DNA of 61,224 nucleotides from CBDFMR01 sp965249765 (GTDB lineage: Bacteria > Bacteroidota > Bacteroidia > Chitinophagales > Saprospiraceae), in the NCBI GenBank assembly GCA_965249765.1, contig CBDFMR010000002.1:1-61224 (forward strand), written 5' to 3'. This document shows positions 45,110-53,158 of the stretch, piece after piece. Below the pieces are notes generated by a model. That model did not search any database. It was not told the DNA's origin and worked only from the letters and a program-made list of their open reading frames with translations. Both the position numbers and the translations under genes were made by a program. Numbering within the stretch: position 1 is the first letter of the stretch; each line of letters opens with the position of its first letter.

Positions 45110-45380
45110 TTATGCATCATCAATCTCCACCTCTAAAGTTTCATCGTCATCTTCTCCATGTATTTTTGGCTTTTTGTATAAATCCAACGTAGGTTCAGTA
45201 TTAATACTCATTTTATAATACTTACGCACATCGCCATTTTCTTCAATTCCACGCCAAACTCCACGCCTAAATGCTTCTATATGTCTTTACGATTATCAAA
45301 ATGTTGTACCCAAGAAAATTTAGAGGTACTGAAATTATTATAAATAAGCTCAAAAAGAACTGCTTTAAAACAAGAAAAGC
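45110..45380 (-). pseudogene. Gene fragment next to the IS element
   Basis: On the minus strand, two frames joined by a one-base shift near 45285 read CFKAVLFELIYNNFSTSKF, SWVQHFDNRKDI, then EAFRRGVWRGIEENGDVRKY and a Lys/Asp/Glu-rich tail ending EIDDA at a TAA (45110-45112). The sequence is protein-like but lacks a start and is adjacent to the left target duplication of the IS element. Family not recognised. Likely the 3' end of a gene interrupted in the island. Confidence 0.4.
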
Positions 45381-45395
45381 TGAGTCGAACAACTC

Positions 45396-47171
45396 GTAAG
45401 TACTCAATACCTGTTGAGAATTGGGCATAGTTATCCCAAGGATAGTTGATATTTTTGGGTCATTATTTCGCTTAGCGTGGGGATATTGTTAAGGTTTTGA
45501 AGTCGATCCTGAAGATACTCCCAGAAAGATATTTCTAACTTTCTACAGGTTTTTTTCAGTGACAAAAAAGTATCTCTTGCCAATCTGCCATTTTCACTTC
45601 TGGTTCCGGCACTTATCTTTCTTCTTTTGACATATTCGCGGATGTCTCTTTCCGAATCATTGTTGTGCAAAGAACTATTAGGTCGAAGAAGTACCACCAG
45701 AAGCTGGTCTTTGTTTTCTCTCAATTTTTCCAATACCTGATTTAGTGAAGAATAGTTAATCACTGGTTCGCATAAGGTATCAAATTGTTCGTTTAATTGC
45801 AATGCCAGATCATCATCAGGGGTTTTCTTGTATTTTTTGAGGGCTTGATACAACTGCCAGAAGGCTGTCTTTTTGTTTACTAATTGTGATTGTTGAACTG
45901 GATTATAACTTTTGAGTTTTACCAGAGGTCTTTCGGCATGCTTCCAACATAGTGAATGGACAAATAAATTGAACTGACCTGCTCCGTCTGAGTGAATCAC
46001 AGTATTAGGGTCAAATCCATGGGCCACAATAGTTCCTATTAACAAGGCTTCTGTTATTTGTCTGATGACGTATTGGGCCGTTATTCCCTCGCGTTTAAAA
46101 TAATTTTCTAAGCTCGTTTTGTCTTCAAAGATTCGCTCACCACTTTCATAACTTTGCCTTAGTATCCGGTAATATTTGCTTGCAAATTTTTCTCTTTTAA
46201 CATACGAAAGGCTCGTTTCATTGATTTGATAATCTCTTCTTGACTGACGCAGTATTTCCAGAAAATTGATACGACTTTTTGAAAACGTTGTCGTAAAGTA
46301 GGTAAACAATGAGGAATTGATGCAATTACAAAACCCATTCCTAAACTCATGTCTTGCTCCTGTATCATCAGTGCGCAATTCTTCCCCCAATTCTATTCCT
46401 TTAGATAACAAGGATGCCTTTTCTATGTGAAAAGACTGCTTGTCTTCTGTTAATATAAAGCTGATCTGTCCAGATGATATATCTATCCCATAGTCTTTCA
46501 GTGAGGTTAAAAGTAGCGGCTGGGTCACACCACACTCATAATATTGGTGGAGGATAAAGGCTTTTAATCTCGGACCAAAATGGGTGTTTTGTAAATGTAT
46601 AGGTAGCTCCGCTATTCGGATCTCTCCTTTTGGACCCTTCCATTTTTCTAATTTATACTCGATATTATTGGCCCTTATTATAATGTCCTGTCTGATGTGT
46701 TTCTGATGACCTATTAATTTCCAGCCTTCCCCTAATCCTGTGATTTTGATCTCTTTGGTCTCGTGAATTTTTAGCGACGACTTCTTATTCCGTTTTCCAC
46801 TTGTACGGCTCCCCTTTCCTTTATTCTTATTTGGATTCTTATCCAGTTCAACTCGCCTTTATAGTAGGCTTCTTTGGCAGCTTCTTCAATTTCCTGATTT
46901 CAGCTTCTAGTTCTTCAACCTTTTTTGACAGCTTTTCTATTTGCGCAAAGCATTTATTTATCTGTTCATGAAGAAATTGAACATAGGGCTCTTCCAGTAA
47001 TTCTTTTCTGAATCCCGGTATATTAATTCTTGATCTTTGTTTCTCTTGACTGATAATTAGAGCTTCTTTACTCTATTATCTATTCACGGTCGTACTTATT
47101 TAACGTTCAATTTCCTTCTTTGGTTTATTTTCCCAAAAATTTACTTTTTTTCTCGACTATTGAGTACTTAC
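45396..47171 (-). mobile_element. IS66-family insertion sequence (1776 bp)
   Basis: The left end is GTAAGTACTCAATA at 45396 and the right end is TATTGAGTACTTAC up to 47171, a 14-base terminal inverted repeat beginning with GTAA as in IS66 elements. Flanking it is an exact 8-base target duplication, AACAACTC, at 45388-45395 and 47172-47179, the length IS66 elements produce. It carries one transposase gene on the minus strand. The perfect duplication indicates a recent insertion into the tRNA-Leu island. Confidence 0.93.
45431..47080 (-). pseudogene. IS66-family transposase (TnpC-type), frame interrupted
   Basis: The main frame (45431 to about 46850) shows the DDE residues: TDDTGARHEFRNGFC, VIHSDGAGQFNLFVHSLCWK and the Glu in NNDSERDIREYVKRRK, then SAGTRSENGRLARDTFLSLK, all typical of IS66-type transposases. 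Coding continues upstream of the first Met in this frame (position 46528). Around 46853 the frame must shift by one base to reach the N-terminal coiled-coil region (EKLSKKVEELEAEIRKLKKL, LPKKPTI), and no start codon is found beyond it before about 47080. So either the gene is inactive, or a frameshift or sequencing error hides an intact one. Confidence 0.8.
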
Positions 47172-47201
47172 AACAACTCAGCTTAACTCATTGATTATCA
47201 G

Positions 47202-47285
47202 TACCGAAGGAGGGACTCGAACCCTCACGTCCTTGCGAACACTGGATTTTGAATCCAGCGTGTCTACCAATTCCACCACTTCGGC
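47202..47285 (-). tRNA. tRNA-Leu (anticodon CAA)
   Basis: On the minus strand GCCGAAG pairs with CTTCGGT, the D arm has GGTAGACAC, the anticodon arm is CTGGA-TTCAAAA-TCCAG giving CAA, a class II variable arm follows, and the T arm has GGTTCGAGTCC. Discriminator A at 47202; CCA is not encoded. Length 84 nt. Confidence 0.95.
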
Positions 47286-47312
47286 AAAGAACTAAATTTC
47301 AAAAAATAAGAA

Positions 47313-47378
47313 GACATTGAATCCAGTGTGACTACCAATCTGTCCTCGTGTCAACAGGATTCCAGCACATCGGCTAGA
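47313..47378 (-). pseudogene. Second degenerate tRNA-Leu fragment
   Basis: ATTGAATCCAGTGTGACTAC at 47314 resembles the anticodon-to-D-arm part of the adjacent tRNA-Leu, and CATCGGC near 47375 resembles its acceptor end, with unrelated bases between. It lies 28 bases from the intact tRNA 5' end, again in the same orientation. Confidence 0.5.
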
Positions 47379-47395
47379 TTACCTCTTCAGTAATA

Positions 47396-47920
47396 CTAAA
47401 GTCCGGCAAAACTATCCATTTTTTCCTTTATCCGCAACAAGTACTTCTTCTTTAAATAATAGTTTTTGACCTGAAGCATTTCTTCAATTGAAACATCAGG
47501 ATATTTCTTTAATGTATCCTCAATCAAGTTTAATGATTCTCTCTCCAATTTTTCTAGCTCGCCTATTAGAGTATCCATCTTATCAATATTATTCTCCATC
47601 TGAGCATCCATCACCTGCTCATTGAAGTCCATCATTTCCATGAGAAATTCTTGAGGGATGTCATTTTTACCTTCCTCGTCCAAAATCTCCTCTAAAACGA
47701 GAATATAATGCAAACGAAGGTCAAAATCCTTCAATGTATTATAAGCAAGATTATTAAGGGTACTGACCTTTAGCGCTTCCTCCTGTTCCTCTTTGTTTTT
47801 TAACGTAAAAAAATCAGGATGATATTTTTTACTCAGTATAAGGTACTTACTCTTTAGCTCGACATCATCAAGGTAGAATGACCTTTGCAGATCGTAAAAA
47901 CTAAAATGATCGTGGCTCAC
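47396..47920 (-). CDS. hscB: Fe-S cluster co-chaperone HscB (J-domain protein)
   Basis: 174 residues. The N-terminal J-domain has the HPD motif at residues 34-36 (KKYHPDFFTLKNKEEQEEAL), and the C-terminal half is the helical cluster-scaffold binding domain with EFLMEMMDFNEQVMDAQ, as in HscB. It stimulates the HscA ATPase to release Fe-S clusters from IscU. Its start codon is one base away from the end of rseP on the same strand, so they are probably co-transcribed. No isc genes are adjacent; an IscA-type gene lies 9 kb away. Confidence 0.9.
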   Translation of the reverse strand: MSHDHFSFYDLQRSFYLDDVELKSKYLILSKKYHPDFFTLKNKEEQEEALKVSTLNNLAYNTLKDFDLRLHYILVLEEILDEEGKNDIPQEFLMEMMDFNEQVMDAQMENNIDKMDTLIGELEKLERESLNLIEDTLKKYPDVSIEEMLQVKNYYLKKKYLLRIKEKMDSFAGL

Positions 47921-49243
47921 TTAAAAGAAATTACGTACGATATCCAATCCCAGAACGTAAACCATCAATCCCATCAAAAGGAAAAAACCAGCCATTGTCG
48001 TATACTCCATTACCTTGTCACTTGGCTTGATCCCAGTGATTACTTCCCACAATAGGAACATCACGTATCCACCATCGAGGGCTGGGATAGGTAATAGATT
48101 CAAGAATGCCAGTATCAGCGATAACATGCCTGTCATTCTCCAGAATCTGTACCAGTCCCAATCTGTCCCAAATTGCTTTCCAATAGTGATGATACTACCG
48201 AGACTGTCCTTATGATCTATATTCCCTTTAAACATCTGACCAAAGGCTTTGACCTGGTCACCAAGGAAGTTAACACCCATACTTATTCCTTTGGGGATGG
48301 CTCTTGCCAACGAGTATTTTTCTACGGCAACATCAGCTGATACAACGTCAAAACCAAATGAACCTTCTTTGGGGAAATCGGCACTGAGCTTTAAGGTTTC
48401 ACTACCTCTCACTACTGTTATCATTTGGCTCTGGCCTCTATTGAGGTCTCGTAATTTTACAAACTCATGATTATAAGTGACTGGATTGTCAGCAACGGCG
48501 ATAATTCTATCACCCGCCATCAATCCGGATTTAGCAGCTGCAGACTCTTCTGCAATCTCGTTAATCGTAGCGGGCATTCTTTCATTAAAAAGTTTCGGTC
48601 CACTGCCTCCCTGTTTGGCTAGTTCTTTAATGTACTTCTTGTCGATGCTTACGACATGTTCTGTTCCGTTACGTCTGATTTTGATCGCATCAGCACTATT
48701 GATCACCACCTCTTTGATGAGGAGTCCTTCACTAAATTTAGTAAAGGGGATATCACCAATTGCTAAAATGTCATCGCCATCTCTAAGGCCTATTTCATGA
48801 CCGAGTTCTGTGACTGCTATTCCATTCTTTACATTTTGTACAGGAATGTAGGTTGTGCCCCAGTTCCATAGTAGAAAGGCGAAGATTAGAAATCCTAAAA
48901 CGAAATTGACAGTCACACCACCTAGCATGATTATGAGTCGCTGCCATGCCGGCTTGGCTCGGAATTCCCAGGGTTGGACAGGTCCTTGCATCTGGTCTTT
49001 GTCCATGCTTTCGTCTATCATTCCTGATATCTTGACGTAGCCACCTAGAGGAAGCCACCCGATACCATACTCCGTATCTCCTTTTTGCACCTTAAAGATC
49101 GAGAACCAAGGATCAAAAAACAAGTAAAACTTTTCTACCCTTGTTTTGAACCAGCGAGCTGGAAAAAAGTGTCCGCATTCGTGTAATATGATCAGAATAC
49201 AAAGACTCAGTAAGACTTGACTTATGGTGATAAATGTTCCCAT
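47921..49243 (-). CDS. rseP: RseP family site-2 zinc metalloprotease
   Basis: 440 residues. The zinc motif is H21-E-C-G-H25 within the first membrane helix (ILIILHECGHFFPARWF). Two PDZ domains follow (about 130-210 and 220-305; the second with AKSGLMAGDRIIAVADN). The C-terminal block FLNLLPIPALDGGYVMFLLW has the third zinc ligand Asp. The protease cuts membrane-embedded anti-sigma factors and signal-peptide remnants. The usual HExxH is HECGH here, which is common in Bacteroidota. It is directly followed by hscB. Confidence 0.95.
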   Translation of the reverse strand: MGTFITISQVLLSLCILIILHECGHFFPARWFKTRVEKFYLFFDPWFSIFKVQKGDTEYGIGWLPLGGYVKISGMIDESMDKDQMQGPVQPWEFRAKPAWQRLIIMLGGVTVNFVLGFLIFAFLLWNWGTTYIPVQNVKNGIAVTELGHEIGLRDGDDILAIGDIPFTKFSEGLLIKEVVINSADAIKIRRNGTEHVVSIDKKYIKELAKQGGSGPKLFNERMPATINEIAEESAAAKSGLMAGDRIIAVADNPVTYNHEFVKLRDLNRGQSQMITVVRGSETLKLSADFPKEGSFGFDVVSADVAVEKYSLARAIPKGISMGVNFLGDQVKAFGQMFKGNIDHKDSLGSIITIGKQFGTDWDWYRFWRMTGMLSLILAFLNLLPIPALDGGYVMFLLWEVITGIKPSDKVMEYTTMAGFFLLMGLMVYVLGLDIVRNFF

Positions 49244-49522
49244 GTATTGTGTTTAGACATCCTTCCTAACGACGGGATGTTTTTATTTGTTTCAAAATCG
49301 CTGCAAATCTACTATTTATAGGTTAATAGGTACCTCTATATACCCCATTCACTAGTTGAACAAAATCCCAATGAGATTTCTAATTAATTTTTTTGACTTC
49401 ATACTTCGTTAAATTTCAGTCGAATAGCAAAGGCTATGTTCCCTCAATTTGCCTTGTCTAAAGCCAAAATAATTTATTTCAACTTAATTCAGTAGTAAAT
49501 AGAGGTACCCTAATGATCATGC
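49244..49522. other. Intergenic region with an 11-bp inverted repeat pair
   Basis: No ORF. GGTACCTCTAT (49329-49339) and ATAGAGGTACC (49499-49509) are exact inverted copies 159 bases apart, as expected of the ends of a small non-autonomous element of about 181 bp. No target duplication is clear. The rseP and rsmE genes diverge from this region. Confidence 0.5.
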
Positions 49523-49552
49523 TTTGGTCTTGGTGGTAGTTGGCTACCTTTG
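49523..49552 (+). promoter_or_regulatory. Probable rsmE promoter
   Basis: TTTG at 49523-49526 and TACCTTTG at 49545-49552 are separated by 18 bases and fit the Bacteroidota -33/-7 pattern (TTTG, 19 or so, TAnnTTTG). The ATG follows after six bases (49559), so the transcript would be leaderless or nearly so. Confidence 0.45.
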
Positions 49553-49558
49553 CACTCG

Positions 49559-50242
49559 ATGCAACTATACTATAGTAGGAATATTAAGGATGGGGAGATC
49601 ATTTTGGAGAGTGATGAGCACCGCCATTGTTCCAAGGTAATGAGGGCGGCAATTGGGGCTGAAGTACATGTAACAGATGGTCTCGGAAACAATTATACTA
49701 CTAAAATATTGAAATCTGATAAGAGTCAGACCTTGTTGAGCATTATTGATAGGGTATCTTTGGATATACCTCACAGGGTAGGGGTGGCTATTGCTCCTAC
49801 CAAGAATTTGAGTCGATTTGAATGGTTTGTAGAGAAAGCTACGGAAATCGGTGTGACGGACATTTATCCTATTCGGACTAGATATAGTGAAAGAAGGATT
49901 ATTAAGGTTGATCGAGCGTCCAAGATTATGATATCGGCAATCAAGCAATGTAAAAGGAGCTTTCTACCTCGATTGCACGATATGGACATTATGGGAGATG
50001 TTGTAAGATCTACCTACGATTACAATACAAGAGTGATGGCTTATTTGGGTGAAGATCAACGCAAGTTATCCGATGAGAAAATGAGAGGTGATCGATTGAT
50101 TTTTATAGGACCCGAGGGAGGATTTTCATTAGAAGAAGCAGAATTGGCTCTTAAAAATCACGTTATCCAGGTAAGCCTAGGGCAAAATATTCTTAGGTCT
50201 GAGACGGCTGGTGTAGCGGCAAGTTTTATCTTGTGCCTATAA
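49559..50242 (+). CDS. rsmE: 16S rRNA (uracil-1498-N3)-methyltransferase
   Basis: 227 residues from the ATG at 49559 (three codons after the TTG at 49550), chosen because MQLYYSRNIKDGEIILE is the normal start. An N-terminal PUA-like domain (about 1-70; DEHRHCSKVMRAAIG) precedes the SPOUT knot domain with LIFIGPEGGFSLEEAEL (about 177-193) and VSLGQNILRSETAGVAASF at the C-terminus, both diagnostic for RsmE. It methylates U1498 of 16S rRNA with SAM. The next gene follows 30 bases later on the same strand. Confidence 0.94.
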   Translation: MQLYYSRNIKDGEIILESDEHRHCSKVMRAAIGAEVHVTDGLGNNYTTKILKSDKSQTLLSIIDRVSLDIPHRVGVAIAPTKNLSRFEWFVEKATEIGVTDIYPIRTRYSERRIIKVDRASKIMISAIKQCKRSFLPRLHDMDIMGDVVRSTYDYNTRVMAYLGEDQRKLSDEKMRGDRLIFIGPEGGFSLEEAELALKNHVIQVSLGQNILRSETAGVAASFILCL

Positions 50243-50272
50243 TTTCTTGAACCGTAGATTAGTTATAGAGAT

Positions 50273-50947
50273 ATGAATTTTGGAAATCGATTATTGAAGT
50301 TTTCAGTGTGCCTATTGGCAATGGGGTTTATCAGTTTTTCCGTTCCAAAGCCTACATTGCAAATGGCCCTGTTGAAGTATAATGGAGGAGGTGACTGGTA
50401 TTCCAATCCGACTTCACTAACCAATCTCGCCAAATTTTGCAATGATAAATTAGGGACTAATTTTGATACGCATTATGCAACAGTAGAAGTGGGAAGTGTG
50501 GATTTATTCAATCATGCATTTGTCCATATGACTGGTCACGGCAATGTGGTTTTTTCCGATGCGGAGGCAGAAAACTTAAGAACGTACCTTAAGGCAGGAG
50601 GATTTCTTCATATCGATGACAATTATGGCATGGATCCATTTGTAAGAGTAGCCATGAAGAAAGTGTATCCTGAATTAGAATTTATTGAATTGCCATTTGA
50701 GCATGAGGTTTATCATCAGACATATGACTTTGATAAGGGTCTTCCCAAAATCCATAAGCATGATGATAAACCTGCCCAGGGTTATGGTCTCATATGGGAA
50801 GGACGCTTAGTATGTTATTACTCTTATGAATGTGACTTGGGTGATGGATGGGAAGATCGGGTAGTACATAAGGATCCTGAAGAGCTCAGACTTAAAGCAC
50901 TAAAAATGGGTGCCAATCTTGTTCAATATGCATTCGGTGGAGAGTAG
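50273..50947 (+). CDS. DUF4159 family exported protein
   Basis: 224 residues with a signal peptide (about 1-24, FSVCLLAMGFISFSVPK). The domain has the DUF4159 pattern: LLKYNGGGDWYSNPTSLTNL, HAFVHMTGHGNVVFSDAEAE, LKAGGFLHIDDNYGMDPFVR and the LPFEHEVYH block. The fold resembles class I glutamine amidotransferase but the catalytic Cys is absent, so it is probably a binding protein. It often accompanies MoxR/VWA (BatA-type) genes; here it follows rsmE and is convergent with a membrane protein. Confidence 0.88.
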   Translation: MNFGNRLLKFSVCLLAMGFISFSVPKPTLQMALLKYNGGGDWYSNPTSLTNLAKFCNDKLGTNFDTHYATVEVGSVDLFNHAFVHMTGHGNVVFSDAEAENLRTYLKAGGFLHIDDNYGMDPFVRVAMKKVYPELEFIELPFEHEVYHQTYDFDKGLPKIHKHDDKPAQGYGLIWEGRLVCYYSYECDLGDGWEDRVVHKDPEELRLKALKMGANLVQYAFGGE

Positions 50948-50950
50948 TAA

Positions 50951-51451
50951 TTACCGAAGTGATAATTTACGATTCTTACAGATATCAATGGCCTTGGTGT
51001 AGATTGTCACGAGACCGTTCTTTTTGATTTCCTTAAGTTGAAGATTAAATTTACCTCCATCGAGATAGGAATAGTTGAGTGGATTTGTTCCAATGACCCG
51101 CTGGTCTCCATTACCCATATCAAGTAAAAACTTTTTGTTGCCGGGATCATTTTTTAAGGAAAACGTAATATTGACATTTTCCTCAAGACTTCCCTTAATC
51201 ACTAAGTGATTATTAGCAGCATTAAATTTATTAGAGAACAATGCAATGGAATGATCATGATTTTCAATGGAATGCACATTTCTTGAGACATCTATCGTAG
51301 TACCAGATCGGAATAGATAAAGGCAACCTACAAAGCCTATCACGGCAATGCCTAGCAATAAATACTTATCAAGAATAGGCGACAACCCTCTGGGATCGAA
51401 GCTCGGTTGTCTATTGAGTAGCGCTATGCGCTCATCCAAGTTTCTTGGCAT
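50951..51451 (-). CDS. Hypothetical single-pass membrane protein with a beta-sandwich domain
   Basis: 166 residues. A short cytoplasmic N-terminus (PRNLDERIALLNRQPSF) is followed by one membrane helix (about 27-46, YLLLGIAVIGFVGCLYLFR) and an exported domain with KNDPGNKKFLLDMGNGDQRV and LQLKEIKKNGLVTIYTKAID, which resembles a PKD-like fold. No named family recognised. Convergent with DUF4159, ending three bases from it. Confidence 0.7.
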   Translation of the reverse strand: MPRNLDERIALLNRQPSFDPRGLSPILDKYLLLGIAVIGFVGCLYLFRSGTTIDVSRNVHSIENHDHSIALFSNKFNAANNHLVIKGSLEENVNITFSLKNDPGNKKFLLDMGNGDQRVIGTNPLNYSYLDGGKFNLQLKEIKKNGLVTIYTKAIDICKNRKLSLR

Positions 51452-51655
51452 ACCTGACTCGGTTTTGGGTTTAAAATCGGATACTTGCCTTTTAATGCAA
51501 TGATGTAAATTTAGACATTTATAACATATAGAATGAAATTTACTTATAAAATATACACCCTATGTAATCACCTGAATATCAAATCAATAAACAAATATAT
51601 ATATTTGATTGATATATAATCAAATACATATTTTAGGACTAATAATAATATAAAT

Positions 51656-52465
51656 TTATATATGAATAGGCTTGATGGCAACGAGGGAATAGACATGAGG
51701 AATCTCTACTCCGAAGTTCCCAAAAACGTATTTACCAGGTGAGATTTCTACGCTATTGTCAAAGCAGTCATAAGGGGAATAGTAGTATTCTTTAAAATTA
51801 CTTATCCTATAATCTGAGGATATAAAGGGTGCCATCACTTCCTCTAGGGAGTGCTGCCAGAAACACTCTTTGAGAATGACAGATTCCTTGTTCTCAGAGT
51901 ATGAAGATTCTTCGACCTCTTCATGTACTCCACTGTTTCGATAATTATAGGCTACTTTTTTAGAGAGAAAGTCAAATGAGTACAAGTAAGGATGAAACTC
52001 TGCTATGATGCACTGTCCACCAGGTCTTAACATCCCATTAACCACCTCCCACCATTTATGAAGATCGGGCAACCATATCAGCGCACCATAAGAGGTAAAT
52101 ACGATGTCAAATTTTTCATCAATTAGCTTAGGTGTATCATAGACATTGCCCTGGATAAATTTGGTATCAAGCTCTAATTCTGCGGCTAGCTGGGTAGCTG
52201 TACCAATTGATGTAGATGATAAGTCTAGTCCTGTAACGTTGCCACCCATACGAGACATGGACATTGTGTCAAGCCCAAAATGACATTGCAAATGAAGTAT
52301 TTTTTTTCCTGCAATATCTCCCAATAAGTCTAATTCGATAGAGTTGAGAGACGACTTGCCCTTCCTGAAACCGGCAATGTCATAGAAGTCAGACTTAGCA
52401 TGTATCTCCGTACGACGATCCCAGAGTTTCTTATTCGTATCAAAATATGCATTATACTCCTCCAC
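51656..52465 (-). CDS. Class I SAM-dependent methyltransferase
   Basis: 269 residues from the GTG at 52463-52465 (VEEYNAYFDTNKKLWDRRTE), preferred because the ORF's first ten codons overlap the promoter of the divergent gene and do not look like a methyltransferase start. Motif I is KKILHLQCHFGLDTMSMSRM with the acidic GLDLSS strand, motif IV is FDIVFTSYGALIWLPDLHKW, then LRPGGQCIIAEFHPYLYSF. The HLQCHFGxD form of motif I marks a distinct Bacteroidota subgroup. Substrate unknown. Divergent from DUF3467. Confidence 0.9.
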   Translation of the reverse strand: MEEYNAYFDTNKKLWDRRTEIHAKSDFYDIAGFRKGKSSLNSIELDLLGDIAGKKILHLQCHFGLDTMSMSRMGGNVTGLDLSSTSIGTATQLAAELELDTKFIQGNVYDTPKLIDEKFDIVFTSYGALIWLPDLHKWWEVVNGMLRPGGQCIIAEFHPYLYSFDFLSKKVAYNYRNSGVHEEVEESSYSENKESVILKECFWQHSLEEVMAPFISSDYRISNFKEYYYSPYDCFDNSVEISPGKYVFGNFGVEIPHVYSLVAIKPIHI

Positions 52466-52471
52466 TCGTGC

Positions 52472-52479
52472 TATTTTTG
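52472..52479 (+). promoter_or_regulatory. Possible -7 box for the DUF3467 gene
   Basis: TATTTTTG fits TAnnTTTG, 16 bases before the ATG at 52496. No -33 partner is clear. Confidence 0.3.
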
Positions 52480-52495
52480 CATAAAAGTAATACAC

Positions 52496-52810
52496 ATGGC
52501 CGAACCAAAGAAAAAAGCAAATCAGATCAATATAGAATTGCCGGAAGAAGTGGCTGAAGGAACATATGCCAACCTTGCCATCTTATCTCACTCCAATAGT
52601 GAGTTTGTTATGGACTTTATAAGACTAGTGCCTAATGTACCTAAGGCAAAGGTAAAGTCTCGGATCATCATGACACCTACTCATGCCAAGAGACTATTGA
52701 GAGCTTTGGCTGAGAATGTAAAGAAATTTGAAGCGCAACATGGTGCTATCTCGGACAAAGAGCCGCCTAAGATGCCTCCTTTGAATTTTACTCCTACCGC
52801 ACAGGCGTAA
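52496..52810 (+). CDS. DUF3467 family protein
   Basis: 104 residues from the ATG at 52496 (32 codons into the ORF), which begins MAEPKKKANQINIELPEEVA, the DUF3467 signature. The central SNSEFVMDFIRLVPNVPKAK and RIIMTPTHAKRLLRALAENV blocks are also typical. Family function is unknown; it is small, soluble and common in Bacteroidota. The Pro-rich tail KEPPKMPPLNFTP is usual. The gene is divergent from the methyltransferase. Confidence 0.92.
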   Translation: MAEPKKKANQINIELPEEVAEGTYANLAILSHSNSEFVMDFIRLVPNVPKAKVKSRIIMTPTHAKRLLRALAENVKKFEAQHGAISDKEPPKMPPLNFTPTAQA

Positions 52811-53158
52811 TTAATCATTTTGAAAATGATAAAACCTATCGGGCGGAGTCTTCGTTTCTATCTACTCTTAATGATCATCTAGACGCGGTGACCAATATGG
52901 ACCTTGTTGCCCTGAAACGGACCATGTCACCACTTGGGAATATGCACCTTATTCTTCCCTAGAGTGAGATCATTGATTCGTTATCTGGATTCATAGACTA
53001 TCACAAGGAGTGGTTTGATTATCCTGGTTGGACTTTTGAGACCAAGGTTTTAAATACTGAGATAGGGGAAAGAATCGGAATGGCCATTGTGAAGTTGTTT
53101 ACCGCGAGGCTGATCGTAACGGTGGAAGTTGTTTACCGCGACGCTGATCGGAATGGTG
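52811..53158 (+). pseudogene. Decayed NTF2-like (SnoaL-type) gene with a 34-bp internal repeat
   Basis: Read in one frame the segment gives AESSFLSTLNDHLDAVTNM, then SPLGNMHLILP, a TAG (52960-52962), and SLSGFIDYHKEWFDYPGWTF with TKVLNTEIGERIGMAIV. This pattern fits small NTF2-like proteins with a C-terminal VVYREADRNG block, which here is read from the second of two nearly identical 34-base copies (GAAGTTGTTTACCGCG at about 53089 and 53126). No start codon is seen and one in-frame stop is present. The 3' end runs into the ruvB 3' end. Confidence 0.65.

Noticed and set aside
45396..45440. Minus-strand reading that runs continuously from the IS end into the fragment at 45110-45380
   Set aside because: The exact terminal repeat and target duplication show that the IS boundary is at 45396, so continuity of the frame across it is taken as accidental.
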